Source: Cystobacter fuscus DSM 2262 (GTDB lineage: Bacteria; Myxococcota; Myxococcia; Myxococcales; Myxococcaceae). Taken from it: a DNA stretch of 64,000 bases. Where the stretch lies: positions 88,195 to 152,194 of the forward strand of contig NZ_ANAH02000025.1 in assembly GCF_000335475.2 (NCBI RefSeq), given 5' to 3'. Shown here piece by piece: positions 56,053 to 64,000 of the stretch; position 1 is the stretch's first letter, and each line of letters opens with the position of its first letter. The position numbers were made by a program, and so were the translations under genes. The notes below the pieces were generated by a model, which was not told the origin of the DNA, searched no databases, and was given only the letters and a program-made list of their open reading frames with translations.

Positions 56053-56532
56053 ATGGTGGCATCTACGGGCGGGCCCTGGAGTTCGCGAGGCGTTGCGCTT
56101 GGCGGCAAGTACGACCCGGCCAACTGTCCGACGGAAGATGACCTGAAGACGCCCTCCGAGTTGGACGTGCGCAGCCCGCCCCGGTTGCAGTGCCTCTACG
56201 GGTATGAGCAGGCAGCCGGGGTCATGCGCAGGCTCCAGCAGGGCCGCCCTTTGCCGGAGGATCTCACCCCATGCCAACCGGGGGATGGGCGCTGTGGCAG
56301 GCTCCCGCTTCTGTATTACGGCTGCGTGCTCGGCGACTGCCTGCTTGGGAGATGGACCTATACCTGCGAGCTGCGGGGCCAGCGCACGATTACCCAGTGC
56401 GAGGGAGTGCGCCGGCCGGACGCGGATATCGGCTACGCCATGTGGTGCGATGCCGAGGGACGTGAGCACTCAACGCCAATTGCCGACCCCGTGAAGTGGA
56501 AGAGGGAGCACGAAGAACGCTGCGACTGGTGA
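56053..56532 (+). CDS. hypothetical cysteine-rich protein
   Basis: A 159-residue protein without clear signal peptide and with about nine cysteines (NCPTED, LQCLYG, PCQPGDGRCGR, GCVLGDC, TCELRG, QCEGV, MWCDAEG, ERCDW). The paired spacing suggests disulfides or metal binding. It begins 25 bases after the DUF1501 gene. Unknown function; the frame is intact and codon use is coding-like but less G/C-biased. Confidence 0.6.
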   Translation: MVASTGGPWSSRGVALGGKYDPANCPTEDDLKTPSELDVRSPPRLQCLYGYEQAAGVMRRLQQGRPLPEDLTPCQPGDGRCGRLPLLYYGCVLGDCLLGRWTYTCELRGQRTITQCEGVRRPDADIGYAMWCDAEGREHSTPIADPVKWKREHEERCDW

Positions 56533-56647
56533 GGGCCACCGAGTCCCACCTCTCCAGGGGAGTCCGCGCGCGTGAGCGGGCAGGACCAGCCCATGTCCGC
56601 CCCAAAAGGTAGGGTATCCAGCCCACGACCTGGAGAGGCTGTAACAC

Positions 56648-56932
56648 ATGGATCGCCGAACGCGCGTGTTGACGTGTCTGCTGATCGCCCTACTGGCTGG
56701 CGGCCTGAAGGCAAGCTCCAAGCCAATCGCGATGCTCGACCCCAAATCTCCTGTTGGCCACTATGTGGTCTTCACTCGCTGGGACGGGGATTACCAGCAT
56801 GTGGTATATGGACGAGTGACTTTAACCAGGCGCGTCATCATCTATGACCCACAGTCAATGGAGCGCATGACTTATCAAGAAATGCTGAAGCGTTACGGCA
56901 AAGCCAAGACCTACCTTCTGGAGGCGCCATGA
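56648..56932 (+). CDS. small hypothetical exported protein
   Basis: A 94-residue protein with a signal peptide (RVLTCLLIALLAGGLKASS) and a short beta-rich mature part (SPVGHYVVFTRWDGDYQHVV, RVTLTRRVIIYDP). It overlaps the next gene by four bases (ATGA). No family recognised. Confidence 0.65.
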   Translation: MDRRTRVLTCLLIALLAGGLKASSKPIAMLDPKSPVGHYVVFTRWDGDYQHVVYGRVTLTRRVIIYDPQSMERMTYQEMLKRYGKAKTYLLEAP

Positions 56933-57387
56933 GCGACGAACAGTTCTTCTGCGAGTACTGCGGGCATTCCTCCACGAGCCCGACGCAGTGCACGAATTGT
57001 GGGAAGGATATCTCGGATTCCGATCCCAACCCCTCCTTCAGCGTGCCCATCAGTGGCAGGCTCACCCTGCGCCTCTACGACCGCTCCCGCGCCGCGGAAG
57101 CGTGGAAGGCCCTGGCCGAGCTCTGGGACAGGCTCGAGCGGGAAACCAACCTCTGCATCTGGCCCAGTCAGATGAACAAGTTTCCACCCCAGGGAGACGT
57201 CCTGGAGTTGTATGGCTCGACTGCCGAGATCCGTGATATCCGCAGACACCTGCCCGGGATGTTCACCTGTGAGTTCCAGGAGCTGCCGGAGTCGGAAATC
57301 CCCAAGCACCCGCCCTCGCCTAGATTCCTTGAGGTTCTCGAGCGAATCAAAGAGATACGGGAGCGCTGGGCCAGGAAGCAGCGCTGA
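56929..57387 (+). CDS. hypothetical protein with N-terminal zinc ribbon
   Basis: A 152-residue cytoplasmic protein starting MSDEQFFCEYCGHSSTS, then QCTNCGKD, a four-cysteine zinc ribbon. An alpha/beta domain (RLTLRLYDRSRAAEAWKALAELW and so on) and a coiled-coil tail (RFLEVLERIKEIRERWARK) follow. It is coupled to the small exported protein gene. No function assigned. Confidence 0.7.
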   Translation: MSDEQFFCEYCGHSSTSPTQCTNCGKDISDSDPNPSFSVPISGRLTLRLYDRSRAAEAWKALAELWDRLERETNLCIWPSQMNKFPPQGDVLELYGSTAEIRDIRRHLPGMFTCEFQELPESEIPKHPPSPRFLEVLERIKEIRERWARKQR

Positions 57388-57474
57388 CCCACTGCCGCGC
57401 ACGCTCACCCCACGAGCATGCGCACCGCTGTCAGGCCCCTGCGCCACCATCGGCAGCATTGTTGATTCCTTGAT

Positions 57475-57862
57475 TCACGCCTCCTCGAAAGGCACGGGAG
57501 GCCGCGCCATGGCGCGCTCGGCGCTGAGCTTCGCCTGGTGCAACGCATCGAAGCCGCGCGCCATCTGCGACGGGGACACCGGCGGCAGGTTGGACACCAC
57601 CACATAGACGGGGAAGCCGCGCTCCTTCAGCAGTGACAGCCGCAGCCGGAAGTGATCATGCCGCAGCGCCGCCGAGCCCGCCGCAATGCCCTGTGCATAC
57701 GCCATGGGCCCGCCCAGCATCTTGCGCGTGCGGCTCGGCAGGTAGTGCACGAGGATGGCGTCCAGCTCCTTGCCGAAGCGGCTCTCCCGCCTCGACAGCG
57801 CGGGCGCCTTGTCCACCAGTCCTCCGTCCCAAGACGTCTGCTCCAGCAGCTTGTCGAGCTGG
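57475..57862 (-). pseudogene. patatin-like phospholipase, C-terminal remnant
   Basis: About 129 codons reading TSWDGGLVDKAPALSRRE, FGKELDAILVHYLPSR, GPMAYAQGIAAGSAALRHD and PVYVVVSNLPPVSP. The DGG-x-x-D-x-x-P element is the catalytic-aspartate motif of patatin-like lipases, and the 'KELDAILVHYLP' strand follows it as expected. The GxSxG nucleophile half is missing: at about 57860 the homology ends against an oppositely oriented remnant. Assignment rests on one motif, so moderate confidence. Confidence 0.5.
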
Positions 57863-58164
57863 ACGTCAACCAGACCGACGCCAGTCCCATCACGCTGTAT
57901 GACGGACCCGTGGAGAGCATGCTCAACAGCCCCCTGGGTCCGTTCCCGTCGGTCAGCCGACTCTATGGGCGGGTATGGACGGGAGGACCCCAGGCCGTCA
58001 TCCGGTATTACGAAGTGCAGCCCCCGGAACGCGAGCCCATTCCCATCTGCGCCGTGGCCCGGCTCGGGCTGGGTCAACTCCGCAAGAAACCCGAGTCCAA
58101 GCCAGGCACGGCCATCCTCGAGTTCTCCAGCGCGGCGATCTACATCGTGAACGCGTTTCGCTGA
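57852..58164 (+). pseudogene. C-terminal remnant of an unknown protein
   Basis: About 104 codons (LVELDVNQTDASPITLYDG, LGPFPSVSRLYGRVWTG, PIPICAVARLGLGQLRKKP, SKPGTAILEFSSAAIYIVNAFR, stop). The pattern 'pICAVxxxG..RKxPxSKPGTA' resembles the ends of short proteins found beside myxobacterial serine/threonine kinases. No start codon or N-terminal half is present; the reading begins at the junction with the patatin-like remnant. Its tail overlaps the end of the convergent MFS gene by 25 bases. Confidence 0.45.
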
Positions 58165-59384
58165 GCGACCGCGGCGCTCCGGCGCTCCAGGCCCATGGAC
58201 ACGGCGAAGAAGGTCAGTCCTCCGATCGCCATGGCCGCGCCCACCACGCCGGTGGCGTTCCAGCCGAAGCCCGCGGAAATCACCAGACCGCCGAACCAGG
58301 CCCCGAGCGCGTTGGCGAGGTTGAAGGCCGAGTGGTTGAGCGACGCGGCGAGCGTCTGCGCGTCGGCGGCGACGTCCATGAGCCGCGTCTGCAGTCCCGG
58401 CACCAGCGCGAAGCCCATGCCGAGCGCGAACGCGGACAGCGATGCGGCCCACGGATTGCGCGCGGTGAGCCAGAACGACACGAGCGTGAGGACGTTCCAG
58501 AGCAGCGCCGCGACAATTGTCTTCGGCAGCGAGCGGTCCGCGAACGAGGCGCCCACCAGATTGCCCACGACCATTCCGAGCCCCACGCCCGCCAGGACGA
58601 AGGGGACGAGGCCCACGCGCAGTCCCGCCAGCTCGGTCATCGTCGGCGTGATGTAGGTATAGACGGCGAACAAGCCCCCGAAGCCCACCGAGCCCACGCC
58701 CAGGGTCAGCCACACCTGCACGCGCCGCAGCGCGCCGAGCTCCCGCAGCGGACTGGCCCCCGCGACGGCGGCCGCCCTCGGGATGTTGAGCAGCGTGAGC
58801 AACCAGGCGCTCGCGGCGATCCCTCCGATGAACAGGTACGCGGTGCGCCAGCTCGCGTACTGGCCGATCCCCGTGGCCAGGGGCGAGCCCACGACGCACG
58901 CGATCGTCAAGCCGAGCATCAGCCGTCCGACAGCCCGCGCGCGCGCCGCGGGCCCCGCCAGGTCCGCCACCACCAGGGCCGCCATGCCGAAGAAGGTGCC
59001 GTGGGGAAAGCCCGAGAGGAAGCGCAGCACCATCAGGCTCTCGTAGGAGGGGGCCAACGCGCTCGCGATGTTGCCGAGCGCCAGGGCGGCCATCAATCCC
59101 AGGAGCGCGAGGTGCCGCGGGAGTCTGGCGCACGCCACCGCGAGCACGGGCGCTCCCACCATCACACCGAGCGCATACGCGCTGATGAGATGCCCCGCCT
59201 GGGGCACGGACACGTGCAGCTCCCGGGCGACGTCCGGCAGCAGGCCCATGATGGAGAACTCGCTCGTGCCAATGGCGAAGCCTCCGAGCGCCAGCGCGAA
59301 CTCCGTCCAACGGGTCTGGGTGCGCGGCCTGGCGGACGAGGGGGCAGGGGGGGCTGTATCGGTGGTGGCGACGGGGGGATGCAT
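58140..59384 (-). CDS. MFS transporter (DHA1/AraJ-like)
   Basis: A 414-residue major-facilitator protein with twelve predicted helices. The N-terminal pattern RTQTRWTEFALALGGFAIGTSEFSIMGLLPDVA and motif A-like VACARLPRHLALLGLMA fit the drug/sugar efflux branch (AraJ, YdhP). A Pro/Ala-rich cytoplasmic tail precedes the first helix. Substrate unknown. It is followed upstream, on the same strand, by the HAD phosphatase gene; the 42-base gap permits an operon. Confidence 0.92.
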   Translation of the reverse strand: MHPPVATTDTAPPAPSSARPRTQTRWTEFALALGGFAIGTSEFSIMGLLPDVARELHVSVPQAGHLISAYALGVMVGAPVLAVACARLPRHLALLGLMAALALGNIASALAPSYESLMVLRFLSGFPHGTFFGMAALVVADLAGPAARARAVGRLMLGLTIACVVGSPLATGIGQYASWRTAYLFIGGIAASAWLLTLLNIPRAAAVAGASPLRELGALRRVQVWLTLGVGSVGFGGLFAVYTYITPTMTELAGLRVGLVPFVLAGVGLGMVVGNLVGASFADRSLPKTIVAALLWNVLTLVSFWLTARNPWAASLSAFALGMGFALVPGLQTRLMDVAADAQTLAASLNHSAFNLANALGAWFGGLVISAGFGWNATGVVGAAMAIGGLTFFAVSMGLERRSAAVAQRNAFTM

Positions 59385-59426
59385 GCGGGAGCCTCGGGAT
59401 GAACGGGCGGGAACTCAGCGGGCGAT

Positions 59427-60101
59427 TCAGAGGGAGACAGAGACGGGCATCGAGCGGAAGTCCTCCACGAGCCACTCCGGTTCCTCTCTCAGCAGGACAT
59501 CGCGCGGGAACGAGGTGGTCAACGCCACGCACTTCGCCCCCGCGGCCCGGGCGGCGCGCAGCCCGAGCACGGAGTCCTCGAACACGACGCACGCGGTGGG
59601 CGGCACTCCCAGCGCCGCGGCCGCTTTCAGGTACACCTCGGGGTCGGGCTTGCCCCGCGTGACGTCCGCCGCCGTCACAAGCACGTCGAACAGCTCGCGC
59701 AGGCCCAGGCGGGACAGGGCGAGCTCGGCGTTCATGGGCACCGCGCTCGTCCCCACCGCGTAGGGGACACCCGCCCGCCGCAGCGCCGAGATGAACTCAT
59801 GCACGCCGGGGATCGCGGACACCGGCTCGATCGCGAGCTTGCGGTTGAAGAGCATCTCGCGCTCGTGGACCAGGGCAGCCAGCTCGCTCTCCCCGAGCCG
59901 CTCGCCGAACCAGGCGCGCAGCGTCTCGTCGGCCCGGCGCCCGTTGGTCGCGAGGAGTTCGGTCTGGCTCGGGATGTAGCCGTGCGAGCGCGCGAACGTG
60001 TCCCACGCCCGGTAGTGCATGTCGGTGGTGTCGATGATGACGCCGTCCAGGTCGAACAGGACGGCCTCGAACGGATAGGGGCGGGAGCTGCCTGGCTTCA
60101 T
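59427..60101 (-). CDS. beta-phosphoglucomutase-like HAD phosphatase
   Basis: A 224-residue HAD subfamily IA enzyme. Motif I VLFDLDGVIIDTT (D17 nucleophile, D19), motif II VGTSAV, motif III TRGKPDPEVYL and motif IV VFEDSVLGLRAARAAG. The cap-domain LLATNGRRADETL recalls beta-phosphoglucomutases, which convert beta-glucose-1-phosphate to glucose-6-phosphate. The ATG at 60101 is chosen for CAGGAG upstream; a longer reading reaches 60218 but overlaps the operator region. It is divergent from the DeoR gene that likely controls it. Confidence 0.9.
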   Translation of the reverse strand: MKPGSSRPYPFEAVLFDLDGVIIDTTDMHYRAWDTFARSHGYIPSQTELLATNGRRADETLRAWFGERLGESELAALVHEREMLFNRKLAIEPVSAIPGVHEFISALRRAGVPYAVGTSAVPMNAELALSRLGLRELFDVLVTAADVTRGKPDPEVYLKAAAALGVPPTACVVFEDSVLGLRAARAAGAKCVALTTSFPRDVLLREEPEWLVEDFRSMPVSVSL

Positions 60102-60200
60102 CTGGTTGCACTCCTGGCAGGTGGGCGAGCGGAAAGGGAGATCCGTTCCGGCTGCCGGGCCCGGCGCCGGTGCGGCTTCCGGCGAGATGACTCGTGTCAC

Positions 60201-60230
60201 ATTCCGAATCAGGTACATTCTATATAGAAT
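60201..60230. promoter_or_regulatory. divergent operator region with a perfect 14-bp palindrome
   Basis: 60217-60230 is the perfect palindrome ATTCTATATAGAAT. 60201-60209 is a second ATTC/GAAT pair (ATTCCGAAT). Both lie between the HAD phosphatase start (60101) and the DeoR start (60242), 12 bases before the latter. They are the most AT-rich bases for kilobases around. The position and symmetry fit an autoregulatory DeoR operator; TATATA may also serve as a -10. Confidence 0.6.
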
Positions 60231-60241
60231 CGGGAGGCGAT

Positions 60242-61048
60242 ATGCACGATCCGGCGGATTCGAAGCCTGAACAGGCGAAAGAGGTAGGACGCACGCTCAC
60301 CCGTGAGCGGCGCAAGCGGATCCTGGAAGCCCTGGCGAGCGATCAGCGCGTGCTGGCGAGCGATCTGGCCGCCCGGTTCGGCGTGTCGGAGGACACGGTG
60401 CGTCGCGATCTGCGCGAACTCGCCGAGGAGGGGCTGCTTCGACGCGTCTACGGAGGCGCCGTCCCCCGGTCACCGCCCCCGCTCACCTATGCGGGACGGC
60501 GGAGCAAGTCCGTGGAGGCCAAGGACGCCATCGCCGCCACCGCGGCCCGCTTCCTGCGCCCCGGTCAGGTGGTGTTCTTCGACGCGGGGACCACGGCCAT
60601 GGCGGTCGCGGCTCACGTGCCGAGGGATCTGGCGTTGACGGTGGTCACCCACAGCCTGCCCGTCGCCTCGGCGCTGGCGGAGCATCCGACGGTCGAGGTC
60701 ATCGTGCTCGGGGGGAGGTTGCTCAAGGAGTCGCTCGCCATGTTCGGCGCCGAGACGGTCGACGGCTACCGAGGGGTACGCGCGGACCTGTGCGTGCTGG
60801 GGACGGCGAGCGTGCACCCGGAGCTCGGCCTGGGCGTCTTCAGCCACGAGGACGCCCAGGTCAAACGCGCGATGATGAGCACGGCCGCGGAGGTGATGGT
60901 CGTCGCCGCGGGCGAGAAGCTGGGCATCACGGCCTCGTACCTCGTGGGACCGCTGTCGCTCGTGGATCGGCTGGTGACGGACGGGGCCGCGCCCGACGAG
61001 GTGACGCGGGCCCTGGCACTCGCGGGCATCGAGATCGTGCGCGGGTGA
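60242..61048 (+). CDS. DeoR-family transcriptional repressor
   Basis: A 268-residue sugar-phosphate-responsive regulator. The N-terminal winged helix-turn-helix (RRKRILEALASDQRVLASDLAARFGVSEDTVRRDLREL) is followed by the DeoR sensor domain (VVFFDAGTTAMAVAAHVP, VVTHSLPVASALAEHP, VIVLGGRLLKESLAMFGAETV, CVLGTASVHPELGLGVFSHEDAQVK). The ribosome site GGGAGGCG precedes the ATG at 60242. It is divergent from the phosphoglucomutase-like and MFS genes, which are its probable targets, perhaps with a phospho-sugar as inducer. Confidence 0.93.
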   Translation: MHDPADSKPEQAKEVGRTLTRERRKRILEALASDQRVLASDLAARFGVSEDTVRRDLRELAEEGLLRRVYGGAVPRSPPPLTYAGRRSKSVEAKDAIAATAARFLRPGQVVFFDAGTTAMAVAAHVPRDLALTVVTHSLPVASALAEHPTVEVIVLGGRLLKESLAMFGAETVDGYRGVRADLCVLGTASVHPELGLGVFSHEDAQVKRAMMSTAAEVMVVAAGEKLGITASYLVGPLSLVDRLVTDGAAPDEVTRALALAGIEIVRG

Positions 61049-61150
61049 CGGGGGCCCCGGTTCCGCCCCCGCTTGATCCTACCGAGACCGCGCTGAGATC
61101 AGGGCACATCGCCCCCTAGCGCCCGCTTGCCCGGTATCGCGGACGGCTAC

Positions 61151-63070
61151 TCAGAGCCCGTTGGGGACCACGGTCACGGTGCCGGAGCCCCTGTTGGTCA
61201 GGATGAGATCGGCGTACCCATCCGCGTCCATGTCCGCGGTGGCGATGGCGTTGAGGCCAGGCGAGGCGCCGGTCGTGACGACGGTGCCCGAGGTGAAGCT
61301 GCCGTTGCCGTTGCCGGTCATCGGGCGGACGCCGCCCGAGGCCGTTGTCACGAGGATGTAGGCGTCGAGCTTGCCATCGCCGTTGAAGTCATCGGCCACG
61401 ACGCCCAGCGCCGAGTTGGCGGCCGTAGTGGCCGCGGCGGCGGACTGAACGCCGCTCGCGAAGGTGCCGTTGCCGTTCCCTTGGAAGAAGAAGAGGTACC
61501 GGCCGGCCGCGCCGTTCGAGAGGATGTCGAGCGTGCCGTCGCCGTTGGCGTCGCCGAAGGCGATGCCCGCCGTCTGGCCGCCGACGGCGTTGGCGTAGGA
61601 GACGGGTGCGGCGAACGAGCCGTTGCCCTGGTTGATGAGGATCGACAGGCGTGCGCTGGCGGGGCTCGTCACCACGAGATCGGAGAAGCCATCGCTGTTC
61701 AGGTCACGGCAGGCGATCGTCGACTGCGCGCCGCCGGTGTTCGGGATGCCGATGAACGTGGGCGCGCCGAAGCTGCCCGCGCCGGTGCCGAAGAGCATGC
61801 TCACCTGGCTCAGGGTCACGCTTGTCGTGGCGATGTCAGCCACCCCGTCGTGATCGAAGTCCCCGGTGCAGAGGTGGACGGAGCCCGGGGTTCCGGTGGT
61901 GAAGCTCGTCGGCGCGCCGAAGGTCCCGGGCGCGCTCGGGCCCAGGTTCTTGTAGACGCTGATGTTTCCGTTGTTGAGGGGCAGGTTGGTCTGGCCGTTG
62001 ACGGTGACGGCGTCGAGCCACCCGTCGCCGTCCACGTCCACGGCCACGACCGCGTTGCTGGAGAGCGAGGCGCTCCCGTAGTTGACCTCCGACTGGACGC
62101 TGCCGTCGCCGTTCCCCAGGAAGACGGAGAGCGAGCCGGAGGGGAGCAGGATCGACCCGGATTCGGCGTTGGCCACCAGGATGTCGAGCTTGCCGTCGCG
62201 ATTCACATCGGCGACCGCCGGGGCCAGCGGGTTGTGGTTCGCGGGGGAGCTGATCGGCGTGCCGGGGACCTGGCCGGTGGGCGCGGTCTGGCAGGTGCCG
62301 TTCGAGCAGATCTGGCCCGTCGTGCACGCGATGCCGCAGGCGCCGCAGCTCTCGGCGTCGCTCTGGAGGTTCACCTCGCAGCCGTCGGACGAGTTCCCGT
62401 TGCAGTCCCCGAGGGTGCCGGAGCAAGCCTGGCAGTTGGTCCCCTCGTAGGTGGGCGCGCACGCGCACGTGTAGCTATTGATGCCGTCGGTGCAGGTGCC
62501 ACCGTTCAGGCACGGGCTTGCGGCGCACTCGTCGATGTTGGTGCAGGTCACGCCGTCGCCCTCGTACCCCGCGTTGCAGGCGCAGGTGAAGGAGCCCACG
62601 GTGTTGGTGCAGGTGGCGTTTTCGTTGCAGTTGTCGGTACCGGCGGCGCACTCGTTGACGTCGACGCAGGTGCCGCTCTGGCACGTGAGGCCGTCGCAAC
62701 AGGGGACCGTGGCGTCGCACGGCGCGTTCACGGGCAGACAGCCCTGGCCGCTGCACGTCGGGTCGTAGAGCGACGAGGTCGGGTCGAGGCTGGTGACGTA
62801 GTCGCCGTTGTGAGCGCCGTGCGCGTTGATACACGCCTGCTCGCTAATCCGGACGATCGTGTAGGGATGAGTCGTCGAGCTGGTCTTGTGGCAGAGCTGG
62901 ACCGTACCGTTGACATCGAAGTAACTGCACTGCTCGTCGATGATGGCGGAGTCGGCCGAACCGACGTGCGCGTCGTTCTCTCCGACGGAGGTCACGCTGC
63001 AACCGCCAACGAGGCCGAGCAGACTGGCCCCCGCGAGCATGACGAGGAGAGATGAGGTTTTACGTTTCAT
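61151..63070 (-). CDS. surface lipoprotein with EGF-like domains and FG-GAP/VCBS repeats
   Basis: A 639-residue lipoprotein (lipobox GLVGGC, Cys24). Residues about 45-100 hold a Cys-containing lectin-like start ([25 protein letters not shown]). Two calcium-type EGF domains follow ([34 protein letters not shown]), then a Cys-rich stretch typical of myxobacterial surface proteins ([20 protein letters not shown]). Seven FG-GAP units come after ([87 protein letters not shown]) that would form a calcium-binding beta-propeller. AGGAG precedes the ATG at 63070. Likely a cell-surface adhesion or binding protein. Confidence 0.92.
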   Translation of the reverse strand: MKRKTSSLLVMLAGASLLGLVGGCSVTSVGENDAHVGSADSAIIDEQCSYFDVNGTVQLCHKTSSTTHPYTIVRISEQACINAHGAHNGDYVTSLDPTSSLYDPTCSGQGCLPVNAPCDATVPCCDGLTCQSGTCVDVNECAAGTDNCNENATCTNTVGSFTCACNAGYEGDGVTCTNIDECAASPCLNGGTCTDGINSYTCACAPTYEGTNCQACSGTLGDCNGNSSDGCEVNLQSDAESCGACGIACTTGQICSNGTCQTAPTGQVPGTPISSPANHNPLAPAVADVNRDGKLDILVANAESGSILLPSGSLSVFLGNGDGSVQSEVNYGSASLSSNAVVAVDVDGDGWLDAVTVNGQTNLPLNNGNISVYKNLGPSAPGTFGAPTSFTTGTPGSVHLCTGDFDHDGVADIATTSVTLSQVSMLFGTGAGSFGAPTFIGIPNTGGAQSTIACRDLNSDGFSDLVVTSPASARLSILINQGNGSFAAPVSYANAVGGQTAGIAFGDANGDGTLDILSNGAAGRYLFFFQGNGNGTFASGVQSAAAATTAANSALGVVADDFNGDGKLDAYILVTTASGGVRPMTGNGNGSFTSGTVVTTGASPGLNAIATADMDADGYADLILTNRGSGTVTVVPNGL

Positions 63071-63281
63071 TGGGAATCTCCTGAAAGGACACACCACGGC
63101 CCAGCCGCTCACGAGGAGCGCGCGGGCATTCATCCAATAGACTGGTGTTGGCTGCGGGTCGCTCTGTCTTCACCCGCAGAGTGAGAGACTACAGTATTGC
63201 TGTCGCTTTTGACAAATGCTGTCTCGAGAACACCCGTGCAAGGTATGGGCGGAATGGGGGGCCCTGTTGCTCAGCGGCGCG

Positions 63282-63974
63282 TCAGTCCTGCCGCCCCCAG
63301 CTGTCGGCCGCGCCCCACACGACATACCCGGGCATCGCGAAGAACGCGGCCGTGCCGTTGATCTTGTACGCGGCGCCGGAGAGCGCGGCCGACTTGACCT
63401 TGTCGACGATGTTGCTCACACGTGTGAGCGTCTGGTCGGACACACCCGCGGCCTTGGCGATGTTCACGCGCTCACTCCAGGCACCGCTGGCCGCGCTGGA
63501 GCCAGCGCCCTTGGCGAAGCCGGTGACCGTGCTCTTGGCGAGCCCCTGGTACCAGGGCTGGTGCTGCTGGACGTTGGTGAGGATCGTCGTCACGTCGCCC
63601 GACACCGCGCCCGACACTCCGCCCACGGCGGCCTTGGCGCCGATGCGCGCGGCGATGCCCGAGCGCCCCTTCTTGCCGGAGAGCCCGCTCGTCGCGTGCC
63701 CCCCGACGCCGCCCACGACCCCTGACGCGAAGCCCGCGGCGGCGCCGATCCCCATGGCCTCGAAGAAGCCCTTGGCCGTGAAGTCGCGGCCGTGCTGCAC
63801 GTCGTATTTCAGTCCGGACATCCCGGCGCTCGAGAGCGTGCTCCCCGCGACATTGAGACCGAACTGGGTGAGTTTCGTGGAGAGGGACGAGGCCGAGCTC
63901 GCCGCGCCCTCGGCCACCGAGGCCCCCGCGGCCACCGCCTCCGAGCCCGCCGCCGCCGCGCCCTCCGCTCCGGC
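63282..63974 (-). CDS. Gly/Ala-rich protein, 5' part beyond the contig end
   Basis: The last 230 or so residues of a protein whose frame stays open up to the adapter at 63975. Low-complexity Ala/Gly/Ser segments (EAVAAGASVAEGAASSAS, IGAAAGFASGVVGGVGGHATSG) look like membrane-interacting or flexible helices. The end (AFFAMPGYVVWGAADSWGRQD) has a hydrophobic stretch. Such Ala/Gly tracts upstream of a short C-terminal module occur in large secreted toxins and in contractile-system effectors, but nothing specific identifies it. Confidence 0.6.
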   Translation of the reverse strand, partial: AGAEGAAAAGSEAVAAGASVAEGAASSASSLSTKLTQFGLNVAGSTLSSAGMSGLKYDVQHGRDFTAKGFFEAMGIGAAAGFASGVVGGVGGHATSGLSGKKGRSGIAARIGAKAAVGGVSGAVSGDVTTILTNVQQHQPWYQGLAKSTVTGFAKGAGSSAASGAWSERVNIAKAAGVSDQTLTRVSNIVDKVKSAALSGAAYKINGTAAFFAMPGYVVWGAADSWGRQD

Positions 63975-64000
63975 AGATCGGAAGAGCCCACGTCTGAACT
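63975..64000. other. Illumina TruSeq adapter sequence (assembly artefact)
   Basis: The last 26 bases begin AGATCGGAAGAGC and continue CCACGTCTGAACT. The standard TruSeq read-1 adapter is identical except for one base (A at 63988). This is sequencing adapter read-through, not genomic DNA, and marks the end of the contig. Confidence 0.95.

Overview
The window is very GC-rich, with coding frames dominated by G/C at third positions. It looks like a myxobacterium of the Cystobacterineae type (Archangium, Cystobacter, Melittangium or relatives). Supporting signs are a double DUSAM-domain protein, an AgmX/PglI-type C-terminal domain protein, many lipoproteins, a CHASE3 chemoreceptor, collagen-like and FG-GAP/EGF surface proteins, and secreted polysaccharide hydrolases. 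I found no tRNA, rRNA or CRISPR array. The right edge (63975-64000) matches an Illumina TruSeq adapter, so it is a contig end and not genome.

Layout. 1-3121: cyanophycin synthetase (C-terminus beyond the left edge) preceded by a cyanophycinase that has lost its 3' third. 3179-9229: a lipoprotein, a divergent GH16 glucanase lipoprotein and a 1123-residue Ala-rich helical protein. 9463-9723: a cold-shock gene with a clear terminator. 9782-17776: a mosaic accessory region of about 7.6 kb bounded by direct copies of the 3' half of an MBL-like gene. It holds a membrane-anchored superfamily 1 helicase, a tyrosine-recombinase remnant, two IS91-type transposase remnants on opposite strands, a collagen/IPT protein, a pentapeptide-like gene split by an in-frame stop, and a two-domain DUSAM protein. 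17376-18065 is the intact MBL-like gene.

18102-21292: an exported redox operon (di-haem cytochrome c peroxidase, Tat-exported metallophosphoesterase, mono-haem cytochrome c). 21661-21807: a 48-residue secreted four-cysteine peptide. 21878-31602: housekeeping and envelope genes (PPP-like phosphoesterase, amidotransferase, endonuclease III, an ABC exporter pair, SppA, zinc-ribbon proteins). 31886-37356: a Dpp/Opp-type ABC importer (two permeases, two ATPases, no binding protein) followed by a GH1 beta-glucosidase, which together suggest uptake and intracellular cleavage of beta-linked oligosaccharides. 38179-44802: Mrp Fe-S carrier, then a beta-oxidation cluster (3-hydroxyacyl-CoA dehydrogenase, enoyl-CoA hydratase, two acyl-CoA dehydrogenases) with an AgmX/PglI-type protein inside it.

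44840-46662: a translationally coupled OLD/RecF-like ATPase and small TOPRIM/DUF4276-like protein, a plausible defence pair. 46688-53045: TetR regulator, RND pump, chemoreceptor and short-chain dehydrogenase. 53146-56027: exported DUF1800/DUF1501 pair. 56053-58164: small uncharacterised genes and two gene remnants (a patatin-like tail and a second tail) meeting head to head. 58140-61048: MFS transporter, beta-phosphoglucomutase-like HAD phosphatase and a divergent DeoR repressor with a perfect 14-bp palindrome between them. 61151-63974: an EGF/FG-GAP surface lipoprotein and the 3' part of a Gly/Ala-rich protein running into the adapter.
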